Assembly (NCBI GenBank): GCA_020465985.1 | Contig: JAANYP010006978.1 | Coordinates: 248,001-312,000, forward strand | Direction of reading: 5' to 3' | DNA length: 64,000 bases | Source of the DNA: Centrapalus pauciflorus | Lineage: Eukaryota; Streptophyta; Magnoliopsida; Asterales; Asteraceae | In this document: positions 31,701-41,915 of the stretch, piece by piece | How the letters are laid out: each line of letters begins with the position of its first letter | How positions within the stretch are numbered: position 1 is the first letter of the stretch | The notes under the pieces: generated by a model | Seen by the model: the letters and a program-made list of their open reading frames with translations, nothing else | The model's database searches: none | What the model was told of the DNA's origin: nothing | Made by a program: the position numbers and the translations under genes

Positions 31701-33988
31701 TGTTCCGATCGTGTTAGATTCGGAAGTTTTGGACCGCTTTCTTTGCGGCTCAACAAAATCATCCATTTGTGGAACGGGGTTCCACTTTGGATGACGTCGA
31801 AGCACCTCCCAAGCCGATTGGTGTGGAAACGGCTTACCTTTATTAAGGGCCTTGTATTGTTCTTGGGTGTTGGTGAAAACGTCGTAATCGTTTTCCCCGC
31901 TCCGTCGCTGCATCGCATTGTTGTTAAACATGCCGCCAAATTTTGTACAATTGCGGTTCATGTCTTTCCACTTTGAATTAAGTTGGTGGGTGGTGCGGCT
32001 AGTTCCACCAACTCGGTTATCAAAATTTTGGAGGATTCGTCCCCAAAAATTTGAACGTTTTTGATTATTTCCGGTAGTTGGATCTTCGGAAATATCGATC
32101 CAGGCTTCCGCCAAAGCCTTTTCTTCCATGGAGGTCCACATTTTCGCTTTCATTGGACCCTTTCGTGTAGACCCGGTTGCCGCGGTGTTTACCGGAATCG
32201 TCTCCTCGTCGGAATCGACGGGTTGAGTTTCGGGTATCGTCTCCTCGTCGTCCTCGTCTCTAGATGCGGGGTCCCGATAAGCATATGGTTCGAAACCCTC
32301 GTGAAATTCTCGCGAGGAATATTGCGGATTGGGTGGGGATTGTTGGGAATATTGTGGATTGGGTGGGGATGGTTGGTAATATTGTGGATTGGGTGGGGAT
32401 GGTTGGAAATATTGTGGATTGGGTGGGGATGGTTGGTAATATTGTGGATTGGGTGGGGATGGTTGGTAATATTGTGGATTGGGGGGTGAAAAGTGTGGCA
32501 CGTATGGTGCCGAGTTATCCGTAAAATTTTGCGGTGGGCGGAAAGAAGGGTTTGATTGAGAAGCCGGTTGTTTGCCGCGTTTTCGACTTGCGGCGGGTTG
32601 TTTGCCGGTGTTTCGATCCATGACTTTAAAAAATATAGAAATTGAGAGAAATGAGAAAGATTGTGGAAGAGATGATGAAAATGGTGAAGGTGGTGAAAAT
32701 GGTGAAGGTGGTGAAGATATATTTATAGGGAAAAATATTTAATAAAAAAAAATTTTTTTTTTTATTTGAAACGGTCACATGACCGTTGAGTTATAAAAGA
32801 CAAGAGATGGAGCGGGGTGCAGCGGGGAACTGGAGCCGTTTCGGGTTCGATTTCAGCGGGGCCGCGGGGGTGGGGGTGGTGTAGCCGCCGGCTTCGGCTG
32901 ATGTGGCGAAGCCGCCCCGCTCCCGGCTTGGGTACTCCCACCTCTCTTAAGAGTGTTTGAATTTTCATTTGAAAAAGTGTTGCAACGTTTTGGAAACTAA
33001 TAATCAAATAATAGTTGTAACAAAAAGTTGTGCCGGAAATTTAGTGTTTGGTTTAGCTTCTGTTGTTTGCCATCACAGTTATCAAATAATCAGTTTTTAA
33101 AATGTTTGGATTATCGTTTTAGCTTGTAAAATGACCAAATAATCATTTATTAAAAAACTAAGGTACATTCTTTAGTATATGAAAAAGTGTGATAGAATTA
33201 ATTCTAAACACAAATAATCACTTGTTAGTGAATGCAACCAAATATTTTAAACTAATTATCTACGTTATTGTAACGTAATAAATCTAATAATCTTCATCTT
33301 AACGCAAAACCAAACACCCTCTGCAATTATCAAATAACAACGTTTGTGTAACCTGTTTTTCATTATAATTAGCTGATTAAGTTCAAATCAAACCCAACAT
33401 ATGATCAAAAAGCACAGAATAAATTGTCTGTATAGCAGAAATTACTAAATAGTAAGTAAATACTCAACTTCATCAAAAGTGACTATTACTTGAAGTAGCA
33501 GAAAGACTTTACCACTGTTTATTAGAGTTGATTATATGACTAAGATGATTGGATATGAGATAATAGCCTTCAAAATGCACATAAAAACGCGGAATATTAC
33601 CAATACTGCGGTACTTTCCGAAGTAATTCAAGAAGCCCTTGTCCTTGAGAAAATCATAAGCACTGCCAACAAGCCTCATATCATCGGCGTTTAAACATGT
33701 ATCCAACACTTGCCAATCCCTCTGCAACTCCAACAGTTCCAAGGAAGAATAGTCATTAGGCGGTGGGAATTCCTGAAGAAAACGAAGGGCTCGACCAAGA
33801 TCTTTGTCTTTAAGAGCTTCTTCATATTCTCTCCATTCTGTTAGCGCTCTGGTTGTGGACCGCCGTAAACGATGTTTGCTTCCGAATGGATGATCTGGAA
33901 ATGGGTTTGAGTGAAACAAGTGAATTGCTCGTGGGTGTGATAAGGGAAGAAGGGGCGCTGTCGGAGTACATCGGAGAAAGATCACCAT
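28735..33988 (-). CDS. FtsH-like M41 zinc metalloprotease homologue, plastid type
   Basis: Seven exons: 33988-33601, 30907-30848, 30694-30446, 29861-29785, 29664-29588, 29123-28991 and 28890-28735, in phase, giving 379 aa. It resembles the Arabidopsis At5g27290 group (stress-regulated, M41-like, no AAA ATPase domain). Residues 1-55 are Arg/Ser/Pro-rich and fit a transit peptide. LLELQRDWQVLDTCLNADDM lies in the soluble N-domain. Two hydrophobic stretches (AVLVAFFAGLSFLL and LAVTLGLAMVDAIFLGG) precede the zinc motif HEAGH (225-229). FAGIAAEALVYGEAEGGEND supplies a possible third ligand, Asp309. The exon 3 donor is GTGAGT, chosen over GTTTGT because it alone keeps frame. The start at 33988 is inferred; another in-frame ATG lies at about 34120. 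Intron 1 (2.7 kb) contains an inserted Harbinger element and a MITE. Confidence 0.88.
31287..32621 (-). CDS. Harbinger ORF1 Myb/SANT-like DNA-binding protein
   Basis: Intact intronless frame of 444 aa. Residues 44-103 are six decapeptide repeats of the type SPPNPQYYQP. An acidic linker (RDEDDEETIPETQPVDSDEE) follows. Residues 158-270 form a Myb/SANT-like trihelix-type domain (KMWTSMEEKALAEAWIDISE, then NFWGRILQNF and SKWKDMNRNCTKF). The basic and charged C-terminus (about 350-425) is a predicted coiled coil of the NAM-associated type. Plant databases often mislabel such proteins as glutathione S-transferase T3-like; nothing here is a GST. In PIF/Harbinger systems ORF1 acts with the transposase in DNA binding and nuclear import. 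Being undisrupted, it could be recent or selected; expression is unknown. Confidence 0.85.
   Translation of the reverse strand: MDRNTGKQPAASRKRGKQPASQSNPSFRPPQNFTDNSAPYVPHFSPPNPQYYQPSPPNPQYYQPSPPNPQYFQPSPPNPQYYQPSPPNPQYSQQSPPNPQYSSREFHEGFEPYAYRDPASRDEDDEETIPETQPVDSDEETIPVNTAATGSTRKGPMKAKMWTSMEEKALAEAWIDISEDPTTGNNQKRSNFWGRILQNFDNRVGGTSRTTHQLNSKWKDMNRNCTKFGGMFNNNAMQRRSGENDYDVFTNTQEQYKALNKGKPFPHQSAWEVLRRHPKWNPVPQMDDFVEPQRKRSKTSESNTIGTPSSDAAFLGLDIDEDDEGDADLEQLERPRRKGKKPASTSVDPEMQSKFERISSCHEQDLEDKRRHRARLEELKKSKQEKELELKEKKYNAYIASLSEQQHERDLEFFIRPHDHLQGNALEAVLARKQRIAERWGWRL
32307..32486. repeat. 30-bp coding minisatellite in ORF1
   Basis: About six head-to-tail copies of a 30-nt unit (core TATTGTGGATTGGGTGGGGA) encode the Pro/Gln/Tyr decapeptide. 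Copies differ by few bases, so copy number is likely variable between individuals. Confidence 0.95.
32951..33322. mobile_element. MITE copy 1, in intron 1 of M41-like gene
   Basis: Starts GAGTGTTTGAATTTTCATTT and ends AACGCAAAACCAAACACCCTC, imperfect inverted ends. Inner motifs AACTAATAATCA and TAGTGTTTGGTTTAGCTTCT match copy 2 at 34151-34524 in the same order. The Harbinger element is inserted immediately beside its left end. Confidence 0.7.
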
Positions 33989-34150
33989 CGGAGCACTATT
34001 ATGTTTTTTGATCGGGTAATATCTGGAAGGCAAGAAAAATAAAAGGAATTTTAACCTTTCTATTGGGATGAAGTTTCTTCCTGGACGTGGAAAGCCCAAT
34101 AAGCTGAAAACAATGAACATCGACACACCGCACACGTTGTTTCGAATTTA

Positions 34151-34524
34151 GAGGGTTTTTGGATTTGCGTTTGACAAAGTGCTGTGGCGTTTTGAAAACT
34201 AATAATCAGATAATTGCTGTAACAAAAAGTGCTGCAGGAAATGTAGTGTTTGGTTTAGCTTCTGCTGTTTGATATCATAATTATCAAATAATCAGTTTTT
34301 AAAGTGTTTGGATTTGCGTTTTTACTTGTAAAATCACCAAATAATCACTTATTAAGCAAATAAGCTACAATTTTTAACTTATGCAAAAGCGTGGTAGGAC
34401 AAACGCTAAACGCAAATAATCAATTATTAACGTATGCAATCCAAACACTTTAAACTAATTATTTGCGTTATTGTAACGTAATAAGCTTATAATCACATTT
34501 ATAACGCAAAACCAAACACCGTCT
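34151..34524. mobile_element. MITE copy 2, just upstream of M41-like gene
   Basis: Same family and orientation as 32951-33322: GAGGGTTTTTGGATTTGCGT left, and AACGCAAAACCAAACACCGTC right. It begins about 160 bp upstream of the inferred start codon, likely in the promoter. Confidence 0.7.
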
Positions 34525-37200
34525 AAGAATAATCTTAATAAATACTTTTTAAAAATATATAAATTGAAAACTAAAAAAAAAACCTAAATACTAAATTTAT
34601 ATATATTCAAACTTTTAATACTAATGATATATAATATCTTTTGTTATAATTAATTATGAGTATAAATTATTAAAAAGGTAAAGATGATCATTACTCATTA
34701 GTAACTTTTAAGTTCAATAATATAATACTTATTGTTAATCTATCTATTAAATGTTGTTTGTTGAGATTTAATAAATATAACACAATCTTATTTTTAAAAA
34801 GAAATTAATTTAAAATCTAAAAATATTAATTAACACATGTTAATGGTAGAAGATGTCGTTTGGCATTATGACAGCATGACAAATGGTGAATTTGTTACTC
34901 TTTTTAACAGTAGTTATAGATTAGACAAGATGTCTATGTTGAATCTATATCTATAATCTTCTGTAAGTGTTAATAAATGATAACTATTTTTACTACTAGT
35001 TATTTTCTTATAATATCAACTCGCATTCCTTATTTTTAAATATTTGGTAATTATCAAATCTAATTTAGCATATCATCATATAAAATGAATTTGTTTTAAA
35101 GTTAATGTAAAGATCATAACTAAGAAATAGTATTTGAATCTTTTAAAAGTACGACAAACTACATCCTTTAAAATAGTTTGAACATTTTCTTACGTACAAA
35201 TAGTGCTACTGAAATACTCATTTGTCAATTGGCATTTATATGGTACATGTAAATGTATATGTGTGTGTTAAACATGATATTTTACTAATTTTCTTATCCA
35301 CCACAATGCCACGTCACAAAGAATCATTTGACCTCATGGGATCATATAGGAAGAAGAGGTTCCATACTTCCATCCAATTATGGGCCTACCATCAAGACTC
35401 ATAATCGGTTTATTCGATTTAGAATGTTCATAAATAGAATTAGAGTTGTTTATCGGTTTGGTTTTTGGTTTCTTCGGTTTCGTTGGTTCGTTACTCATGT
35501 AGAAAACTTTTGCAAGTTAATTAAGTGACTGAACCAAACAGATTTCAGATGTGACCAGACTAAACCAATCCTAAATTCTAAATCTGTTCGATTCAGTTGC
35601 AATACTAATTTCAACTATAACTATTTAATTCAAAAAAGATAATGGATAGACACAAATCAGTTCATACACGAAAAAACCAAGTCAACTGAACACTTAAATG
35701 GTAAACATGGAGACTGGAAAGGAGAATGATAGGAATCACGAATACCTACAATGACTATTCTTCATCTTCAATTTCAAGAAATCCAACAAAACATCAAGCT
35801 TTACTTTCTTTATCATTTTAATACCATGGTCATGTAGATATTCTCACTACCATTATCAATGATTATCATATGACTTTCCAACCTGATCCTTTAAGTGGAA
35901 ACAACTCATTCTTTTTATGATTTATTTTGAAAAAACCAACATGTTTTTTTATTACTTTTTTTACGATTTAATCTTTTCATCTTATTTCTAAATTGAATAT
36001 CTTTAAAAAGAATATATATTGTCTCATGGTATCCTGCTCGAGTCCCATTACGAAACTTTCGTTATTGGTTAGGCATACACTTCACATGTTTTTAGCAATT
36101 CACATGGCATCAACAAATGATACAAGACTTGGATAACAATCTACAACGAAGTGGAACGCACTTGTTGACGATCCTTTACTCTGACAACATCTAAGGTTCC
36201 TCGAACAATGTGATATCTCAAACCAGGTAAACCCTTAACCCTCTACCAATAAAATTATCAAGTGATTAATATTTTTGTTTTGAATTTCTTGTTTTTCCAC
36301 ATAGATGTCATTTTTGTGTGACACATATGCAAATTTAGTCACTTAGAAGCCACATCATTGTCAGCTAAGCATGTAAAAAGCAGGTGTGTTAAAAAAATCT
36401 GAATCCAATCATCCGAAAATAAATATCCGAAATCCGATCTGAAATTATCCAAAATTTTGGATATCTGAAATTTCGGATTCGAATAGTAAAATTCCAGATT
36501 TTCAAATATTCGGATATCTGAATATAAAAACATTATTTTTTTAACAATTTTTATATATTTTTAATATCGATTATTACATAATATTGAGTGTTTATCATCA
36601 TTTTAATATATATTTTTTAGTTTTATATTGATATTATAGATTTATTAACTAATATTTTATATATTTTATGTTTTTTAGTCGTTTTGAGTAAAAAATAATT
36701 TCGGATATATTTAGTTTGTGATATATTTATATTTGATATGTATTTGGATATATGAATTTGTATTTTAGATATTTAAATATTTGATTTAAATTATTTAAAA
36801 AAAATAAAAAATATGAATTTTCGGATAATTCAATATCCGAATCCGAAATCTTATCCGGTTTTGGACACCCCTAACAAAAAGTAATATCCTGTTTTGTGAG
36901 TTATTATAAGTTGGGGGTTATTTAAATAAAGAAAATTTGTTACATGTTTTAATAGAGAATCTAAGAGAAAACATGACAAATTTGAGACTTTTTACACAAG
37001 GATAATTAAAAACATGATGGCGTCACGTAAGCTCGTTATATCATGTGGATGCTACGTAAACATGACAACCGGTTATAACCAATAACACATCTAAATTTGT
37101 TAGATTTCAACGGTTGAAAGTTTTTTGAGACAAAAAAATGGTTGAATGTCTTAATAAAAAACAGACAATTGTAAGTCCATAATTAAATATACGGATAGCC
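34525..37200. other. Gene-free spacer with Helitron 5' end
   Basis: On the minus strand a Helitron-like 5' terminus TCTATAACTACTGTTAAAAA starts at 34920 after an A; no 3' hairpin was found. At 35309-35404 a short frame (MPRHKESFDLMGSYRKKRFH) is unsupported. 36390-36870 is a foldback sequence rich in ATATCCGAAATCCG ending ACACCCCTAA, a common plant MITE style. Confidence 0.55.
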
Positions 37201-37204
37201 ATTG

Positions 37205-37225
37205 ACAATGATATAATATAATATA

Positions 37226-37299
<74 letters not shown>
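37205..37299. repeat. (TAATA)n/(TA)n microsatellite
   Basis: Four AATAT units followed by about 68 bp of TA. Confidence 0.95.
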
Positions 37300-37303
<4 letters not shown>

Positions 37304-37884
37304 TTGAGTCCTCCATGTAATAAATGTGATGACAAATTTCAGGTGATCAATATGAAAATTAATGGTTTAGTTTAATTTTAAATTTTTAACAAGTAATATA
37401 TAATTATTTACTTAGTTGTTTTTATAAAGTTGAGTTCTCCATGTAATAAATGTGATTACAAATCTCATGTAATAAATAAGAAAGTTAATGAGTTAGTTAA
37501 ATTTTAAATCTTTAACAAGTAATATATAATTATTTATTTAGTTGTTTTTATAACATGTTGACTCTATTATATATAAGTTGAGTTTCATGTAATAAATATG
37601 AGTATTATTTATTTGATTTAGTTTTAATAATTTTTTTTTAAATAACAGTAGTAAGCATTTTGTTAATTTTCGTTAAATATCTAAAAAATAGTCAGTCCAT
37701 CTAATTTTAATGATATATCTACAACATTTATCATATCTATACTATCTGTATTTATATATTTACTATATTATAAAGGATGTATATAATTACAGCTTATAAC
37801 ATGGGATACAACACATTAATGCAATATTTTTGAATCTAAAAAAATTCAAATAACAAAGCTTGATGTACAAGTCATAAAAACATG

Positions 37885-37887
<3 letters not shown>

Positions 37888-37965
<78 letters not shown>
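37888..37965. repeat. (TA)n microsatellite
   Basis: About 78 bp of uninterrupted TA. Confidence 0.95.
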
Positions 37966-37968
<3 letters not shown>

Positions 37969-38465
37969 AATAATAAATGTTTTATTAGTCATTTTATTTA
38001 AATATCAATAATCATTTCATAAAATAATTTATTAAGTATAATGTTCTAAATACTTTATTCATTCTATTATATAAATAAAATGCTTATATAAATTTTAAAA
38101 TATTAATAAAGTAAATAATAATGGTACTATTATCATCATTCTAAAGATAAGATAGTTTATTATAATAATAATATTAATAATTGTTTAAAAAAAACGTAGG
38201 AATGATAGCAATATTATTATCATTATTAACTAATTTAATTTCTCATTAATTTTTAATATTTCACTAATTATGTAATTATATAGATTAATTTAAAAGTGTC
38301 AATCAATAAGATAGTGTCTATTCAATTGCTTTTATTAATTTTTATTCATAACATGTTTGTCTCTTGAGTTGTTTCTCTTTCACACAATCAATTTATTAGT
38401 TTATTATAATTATATGATTATTTAGTTAGTTGTTTTTTTAAAAGTTGAGTTTATTATATATATTA

Positions 38466-38750
38466 GGGGTGAGCGACGGGTACCATTTCCCGAACCCGAA
38501 CCGGTACCGACCGATACCGAATTAATATATTCGGTTCGGTATTCGGTTTTTAAATTAGCTAAAATTCGGTATTCGGTACTTTCGGTTCGGTATTCGGTTC
38601 TTAAAGTAGCTAGAATTCGGTATTCGGTACCGAACCGGCACCATATAAAATTATACGGTTCGGTATTCGGTTCTTCCAAAACTAATAATTCGGTTTCGGT
38701 ATTTTCGGGATCGGTACCGGTTCGGTTCGGTACGGTACCGAGCTCACCCC
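38466..38750. mobile_element. GGGGTGAGC-ended MITE with ATTCGGTT satellite core
   Basis: Ends GGGGTGAGC and GCTCACCCC, with TA-containing flanks. The interior is a degenerate tandem array of TTCGGTATTCGGTT units and GGTACCG. Non-coding; this MITE style is common in plants. Confidence 0.7.
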
Positions 38751-38961
38751 TACTATATATAAGTTGATCAGTTCCATATCATAAATATGAGTATTAGTTA
38801 TTTGACTTAACTTTGATAAAAAGGTATAAACAAAAGTAGTAAGCATTATGTTAATTTTCGTGAAATATCTAAAAATAATTGGTTAATCTAATTTTAATTA
38901 AATATCTACAACAATTATCATATCTATGCTATCTATATTTATATATTTACTATATTATAAA

Positions 38962-39266
38962 GGGTTAAAGCCGTACAATAGCGACCTACTTTTGAAAATG
39001 TATCGATATGGTACATCTACTTTTTTAATTGTCTGTCTGGTACGTGTACTTTAATTTCCTGTATCGATATGGTCATTCTACATAATAGATCCTGGTTTTT
39101 ACATACGAAACAGGGTTCTAATGGTCTGAAAAACAGGGGTCTATTACAAATATGGTCATATCGATATGAAAAATTGAAGTACAGGTACCATATCGATATT
39201 TATAAAAGTAGACGTACCATATTGATAAATTTTCAAAAGTAGGTTACTATTGTATGGCTTTACCCC
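38962..39266. mobile_element. MULE-type foldback MITE, 9-bp duplication
   Basis: 305 bp. The ends read GGGTTAAAGCCGTACAATAG and, inverted, GGGGTAAAGCCATACAATAG. The inverted repeat extends for about 55 bp. Perfect 9-bp direct repeats TATTATAAA occur at 38953-38961 and 39267-39275. Confidence 0.9.
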
Positions 39267-39486
39267 TATTATAAACGATGTATATAATTAGAACTTATAA
39301 AACATAGGATACTACATATTAATGCAATATTCATGAATTTAAAAAAGTTCAAGTAACAAAGATTGATGTACAAGTCATAAAAACATATAAATATCATAAT
39401 AATAATTATTTTATGAGTCATTTTATTTAAATTTCATTAATCATTTCATAAAATAGTTAGCTAATTATAAAGTTATGAATAATTTA

Positions 39487-39765
39487 TTCATTTTATTATA
39501 TAAATAAAATGCTTAAATAAATAACAATATTATTATTAACTAATTTAATTTCTCACTAATTTTAAATAGATTAATTTTAAGATGATCAATCAATAAGGAA
39601 ATGTCTCTTCAATTGCTTCTATTAAATTTTTTTCATAACATATGTGTCTCTTGAATTGTTTCTTATTTACACAATCAATTTATTATGTTATTATAAATAA
39701 CATAGTAGTTTTATTTCTACAATATATCGTGCTTAAATTCTTACATTTGTAGTAGTTTTATTTCT
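39487..39765. repeat. Direct repeat copy 1 of about 280 bp
   Basis: Nearly identical to 41636-41915: TTAACTAATTTAATTTCTCA, GTGTCTCTTGAATTGTTTCT and ACATAGTAGTTTTATTTCTA occur in the same order and spacing. Older copies lie near 38050-38410 and 43370-43640. Confidence 0.85.
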
Positions 39766-40160
39766 ACAATATGACTAAACTTATCAAATCGAATTGAAAT
39801 AAAATACAGTATTATGATTTAAATAAATATCATTGTAGTTCATTATATGGACTTTAGTAACATGTGATGCAACTTATCGAATTTAGTAAAGAAGTTAAAT
39901 ATTTTTATAAAAAATGTTCATGTCATAAATTCATGTAATCATTATTGATGGAACTAAATATTTTTTTATTATATTATTGATTAAACTTAATTGGAAAATA
40001 AATATAAAGGAACTAAAGATGATTTTAATATTTTTTTTTACATTAAACTAATTATTTATCTGATATTAAATGATTTAATGTTAATATTAATAAAACGTAT
40101 TTCATTTCTCCCGACCTTATTATATTGCTTTCATGTTAAATAAGTTTATATTAATAGGAG

Positions 40161-40986
40161 CAGGGCCGTCTCTGAGATGTTGGAGGCCCTGTGCAAAAAC
40201 TATAAAAGAGGCCCCAGAAACTTAAGAACTGAAATGTATTTATAAACTTCACTGGTACGATAAAGATTATTATAAACATCCAAAAAAAATTAAAACGACT
40301 AAAATTTTTGTACATGAAAAGATACAACCTGAGGGGCCTCTGTCCACAGTCCACTGTCTTTACTAGCAAATCGCAAATTTGCAATGAGGGGCCTCCGGCG
40401 GTCTGGCCTCAGCGGCTTCTGTTTGAAGATCAGAAAATCAGTAGCCAGCCAGAAAATCGCAAATATAACACTTTGTTTTTTTCAGCCAGAAAATCAGAAG
40501 ATCAGTAGCCAGCCAGAAAAATAGAAAATCAGAAATCAAATATAACACTTTGTTTTTTTTCATATATAACCAAACTTTGTCAAATATAAGAGTGAATTTG
40601 AAAAAAATCGTTACAGGCTTACAGCGTGACTTACTTACTTGCCATGGCGATTGTCGATTGGCGAGGAGGCGAGTCTGGACGGCGACCTTGTGGAACTCAA
40701 CCGACACAGAGGTAAAAGCCTGAGGGCCTCGTGGAACTCAACCGACGGTGTACGGACGGCGACCAACCCTCCATTTTCCTACGAGGGGCAGGGGGACGCA
40801 TCTCGTGAGTCTCAATGAGGGTTGCTTTTTCACAGATACATCATACATAATACATACTATACCTATCAGCTGTTGGGCTTACTTTTCTATACATACATAA
40901 TACCTACACAATTTTTTTTTTGAGGCCCTTCACATTTGGAGGCCCTGGGCAGAGGCCCATCTAGCCCACCCCTAAAACCGGGCCTG
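40161..40986. mobile_element. Non-autonomous hAT element, 8-bp duplication
   Basis: 826 bp beginning CAGGGCCGTCTCTGAG and ending AAAACCGGGCCTG, with perfect 8-bp direct repeats AATAGGAG (40153-40160 and 40987-40994). The inside repeats GAGGCCC motifs and a duplicated AGCCAGCCAGAAAATC segment. No transposase. Confidence 0.9.
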
Positions 40987-41022
40987 AATAGGAGTAAAAA
41001 TCTTACATGTCTACTAATCTTA

Positions 41023-41059
<37 letters not shown>

Positions 41060-41635
41060 CATTTTTTATTTATTTTAATAATACCTAAAATTCCATTGAT
41101 GTCATAAATATATAAATTCACGTCATAGTTTTAATGGTACTAAATATTATTAAATCTTAATTTACTAAATCGTTAATATAAAGAAAAAAAATGAAAATAT
41201 TAAATTCTTAATTCAATGATTTAAATTACGTATACTCTATCAACATCGCCAACTTCAAAATTAATAAATAATTAACTTGCTATTTCTTTTTTATTATTGT
41301 TAGTCCATATTATGATAGTAGTATTAAATATTAATTTTTCTAATTAACATTGCAATTCATATAGAATGAAACTTAGGTTAATGTCATCATTTTAATTACT
41401 TGTAATCGTGTTTTAGTTAGATAATGATTAAAATCACAGAACATAGCACATTTTAAGAACTATGTAGTAATATTAATTAAATATTACTTTTTTAGAAATT
41501 ACTTTAACGATTAAAAATATATAACATTGTATTTTAAGTACAAATTTTGCCATCACCACTGATAATTTAACAAATGAATCATACGTGATTTTGTAACAAA
41601 TTTCGTGACAAATTTCGGGTGTTGTATGAATAATT

Positions 41636-41915
41636 TATTCATTTTATTATATAAATAAAATGCTTAAATAAATACCAATATTATTATTAACTAATTTAAT
41701 TTCTCACTAATTTTAAATAGATTAATTTTAAGATGATCAATCAATAAGAGAATGTCTCTTCAATTGCTTCTATTAAATTTTTTCATAACATATGTGTCTC
41801 TTGAATTGTTTCTCATTTACACAATCGATTTATTATGTTATTATAAATAACATAGTAGTTTTATTTCTACAATATGTCATGCTTAAATTTTTACATTTGT
41901 AGTAGTTCTTAGCAT
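41636..41915. repeat. Direct repeat copy 2 of about 280 bp
   Basis: Partner of 39487-39765, offset about 2.15 kb, differing at few positions. Function unknown. Confidence 0.85.

Larger units (their letters stand above)
30998..32946 (-). mobile_element. PIF/Harbinger element carrying only ORF1
   Basis: 1,949 bp with ends GAGTGTGGGGAGTACCC and, inverted, GAGAGGTGGGAGTACCC, flanked by TTA (30995-30997 and 32947-32949). TTA duplication fits PIF/Harbinger. The only gene inside is the Myb/SANT-like protein at 31287-32621; there is no DDE transposase frame. It sits in intron 1 of the M41-like gene in the same transcriptional direction. Confidence 0.85.

Noticed and set aside
32307..32486. Possible CRISPR-like array
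   Set aside because: The 30-bp units are directly contiguous without spacers and encode a protein repeat in a eukaryotic transposon gene.
31324..32524. Plus-strand open frames opposite the Harbinger gene
   Set aside because: They are antisense shadows of the 444-aa minus-strand frame; their apparent WIGWGWLVI repeats mirror the coding minisatellite.
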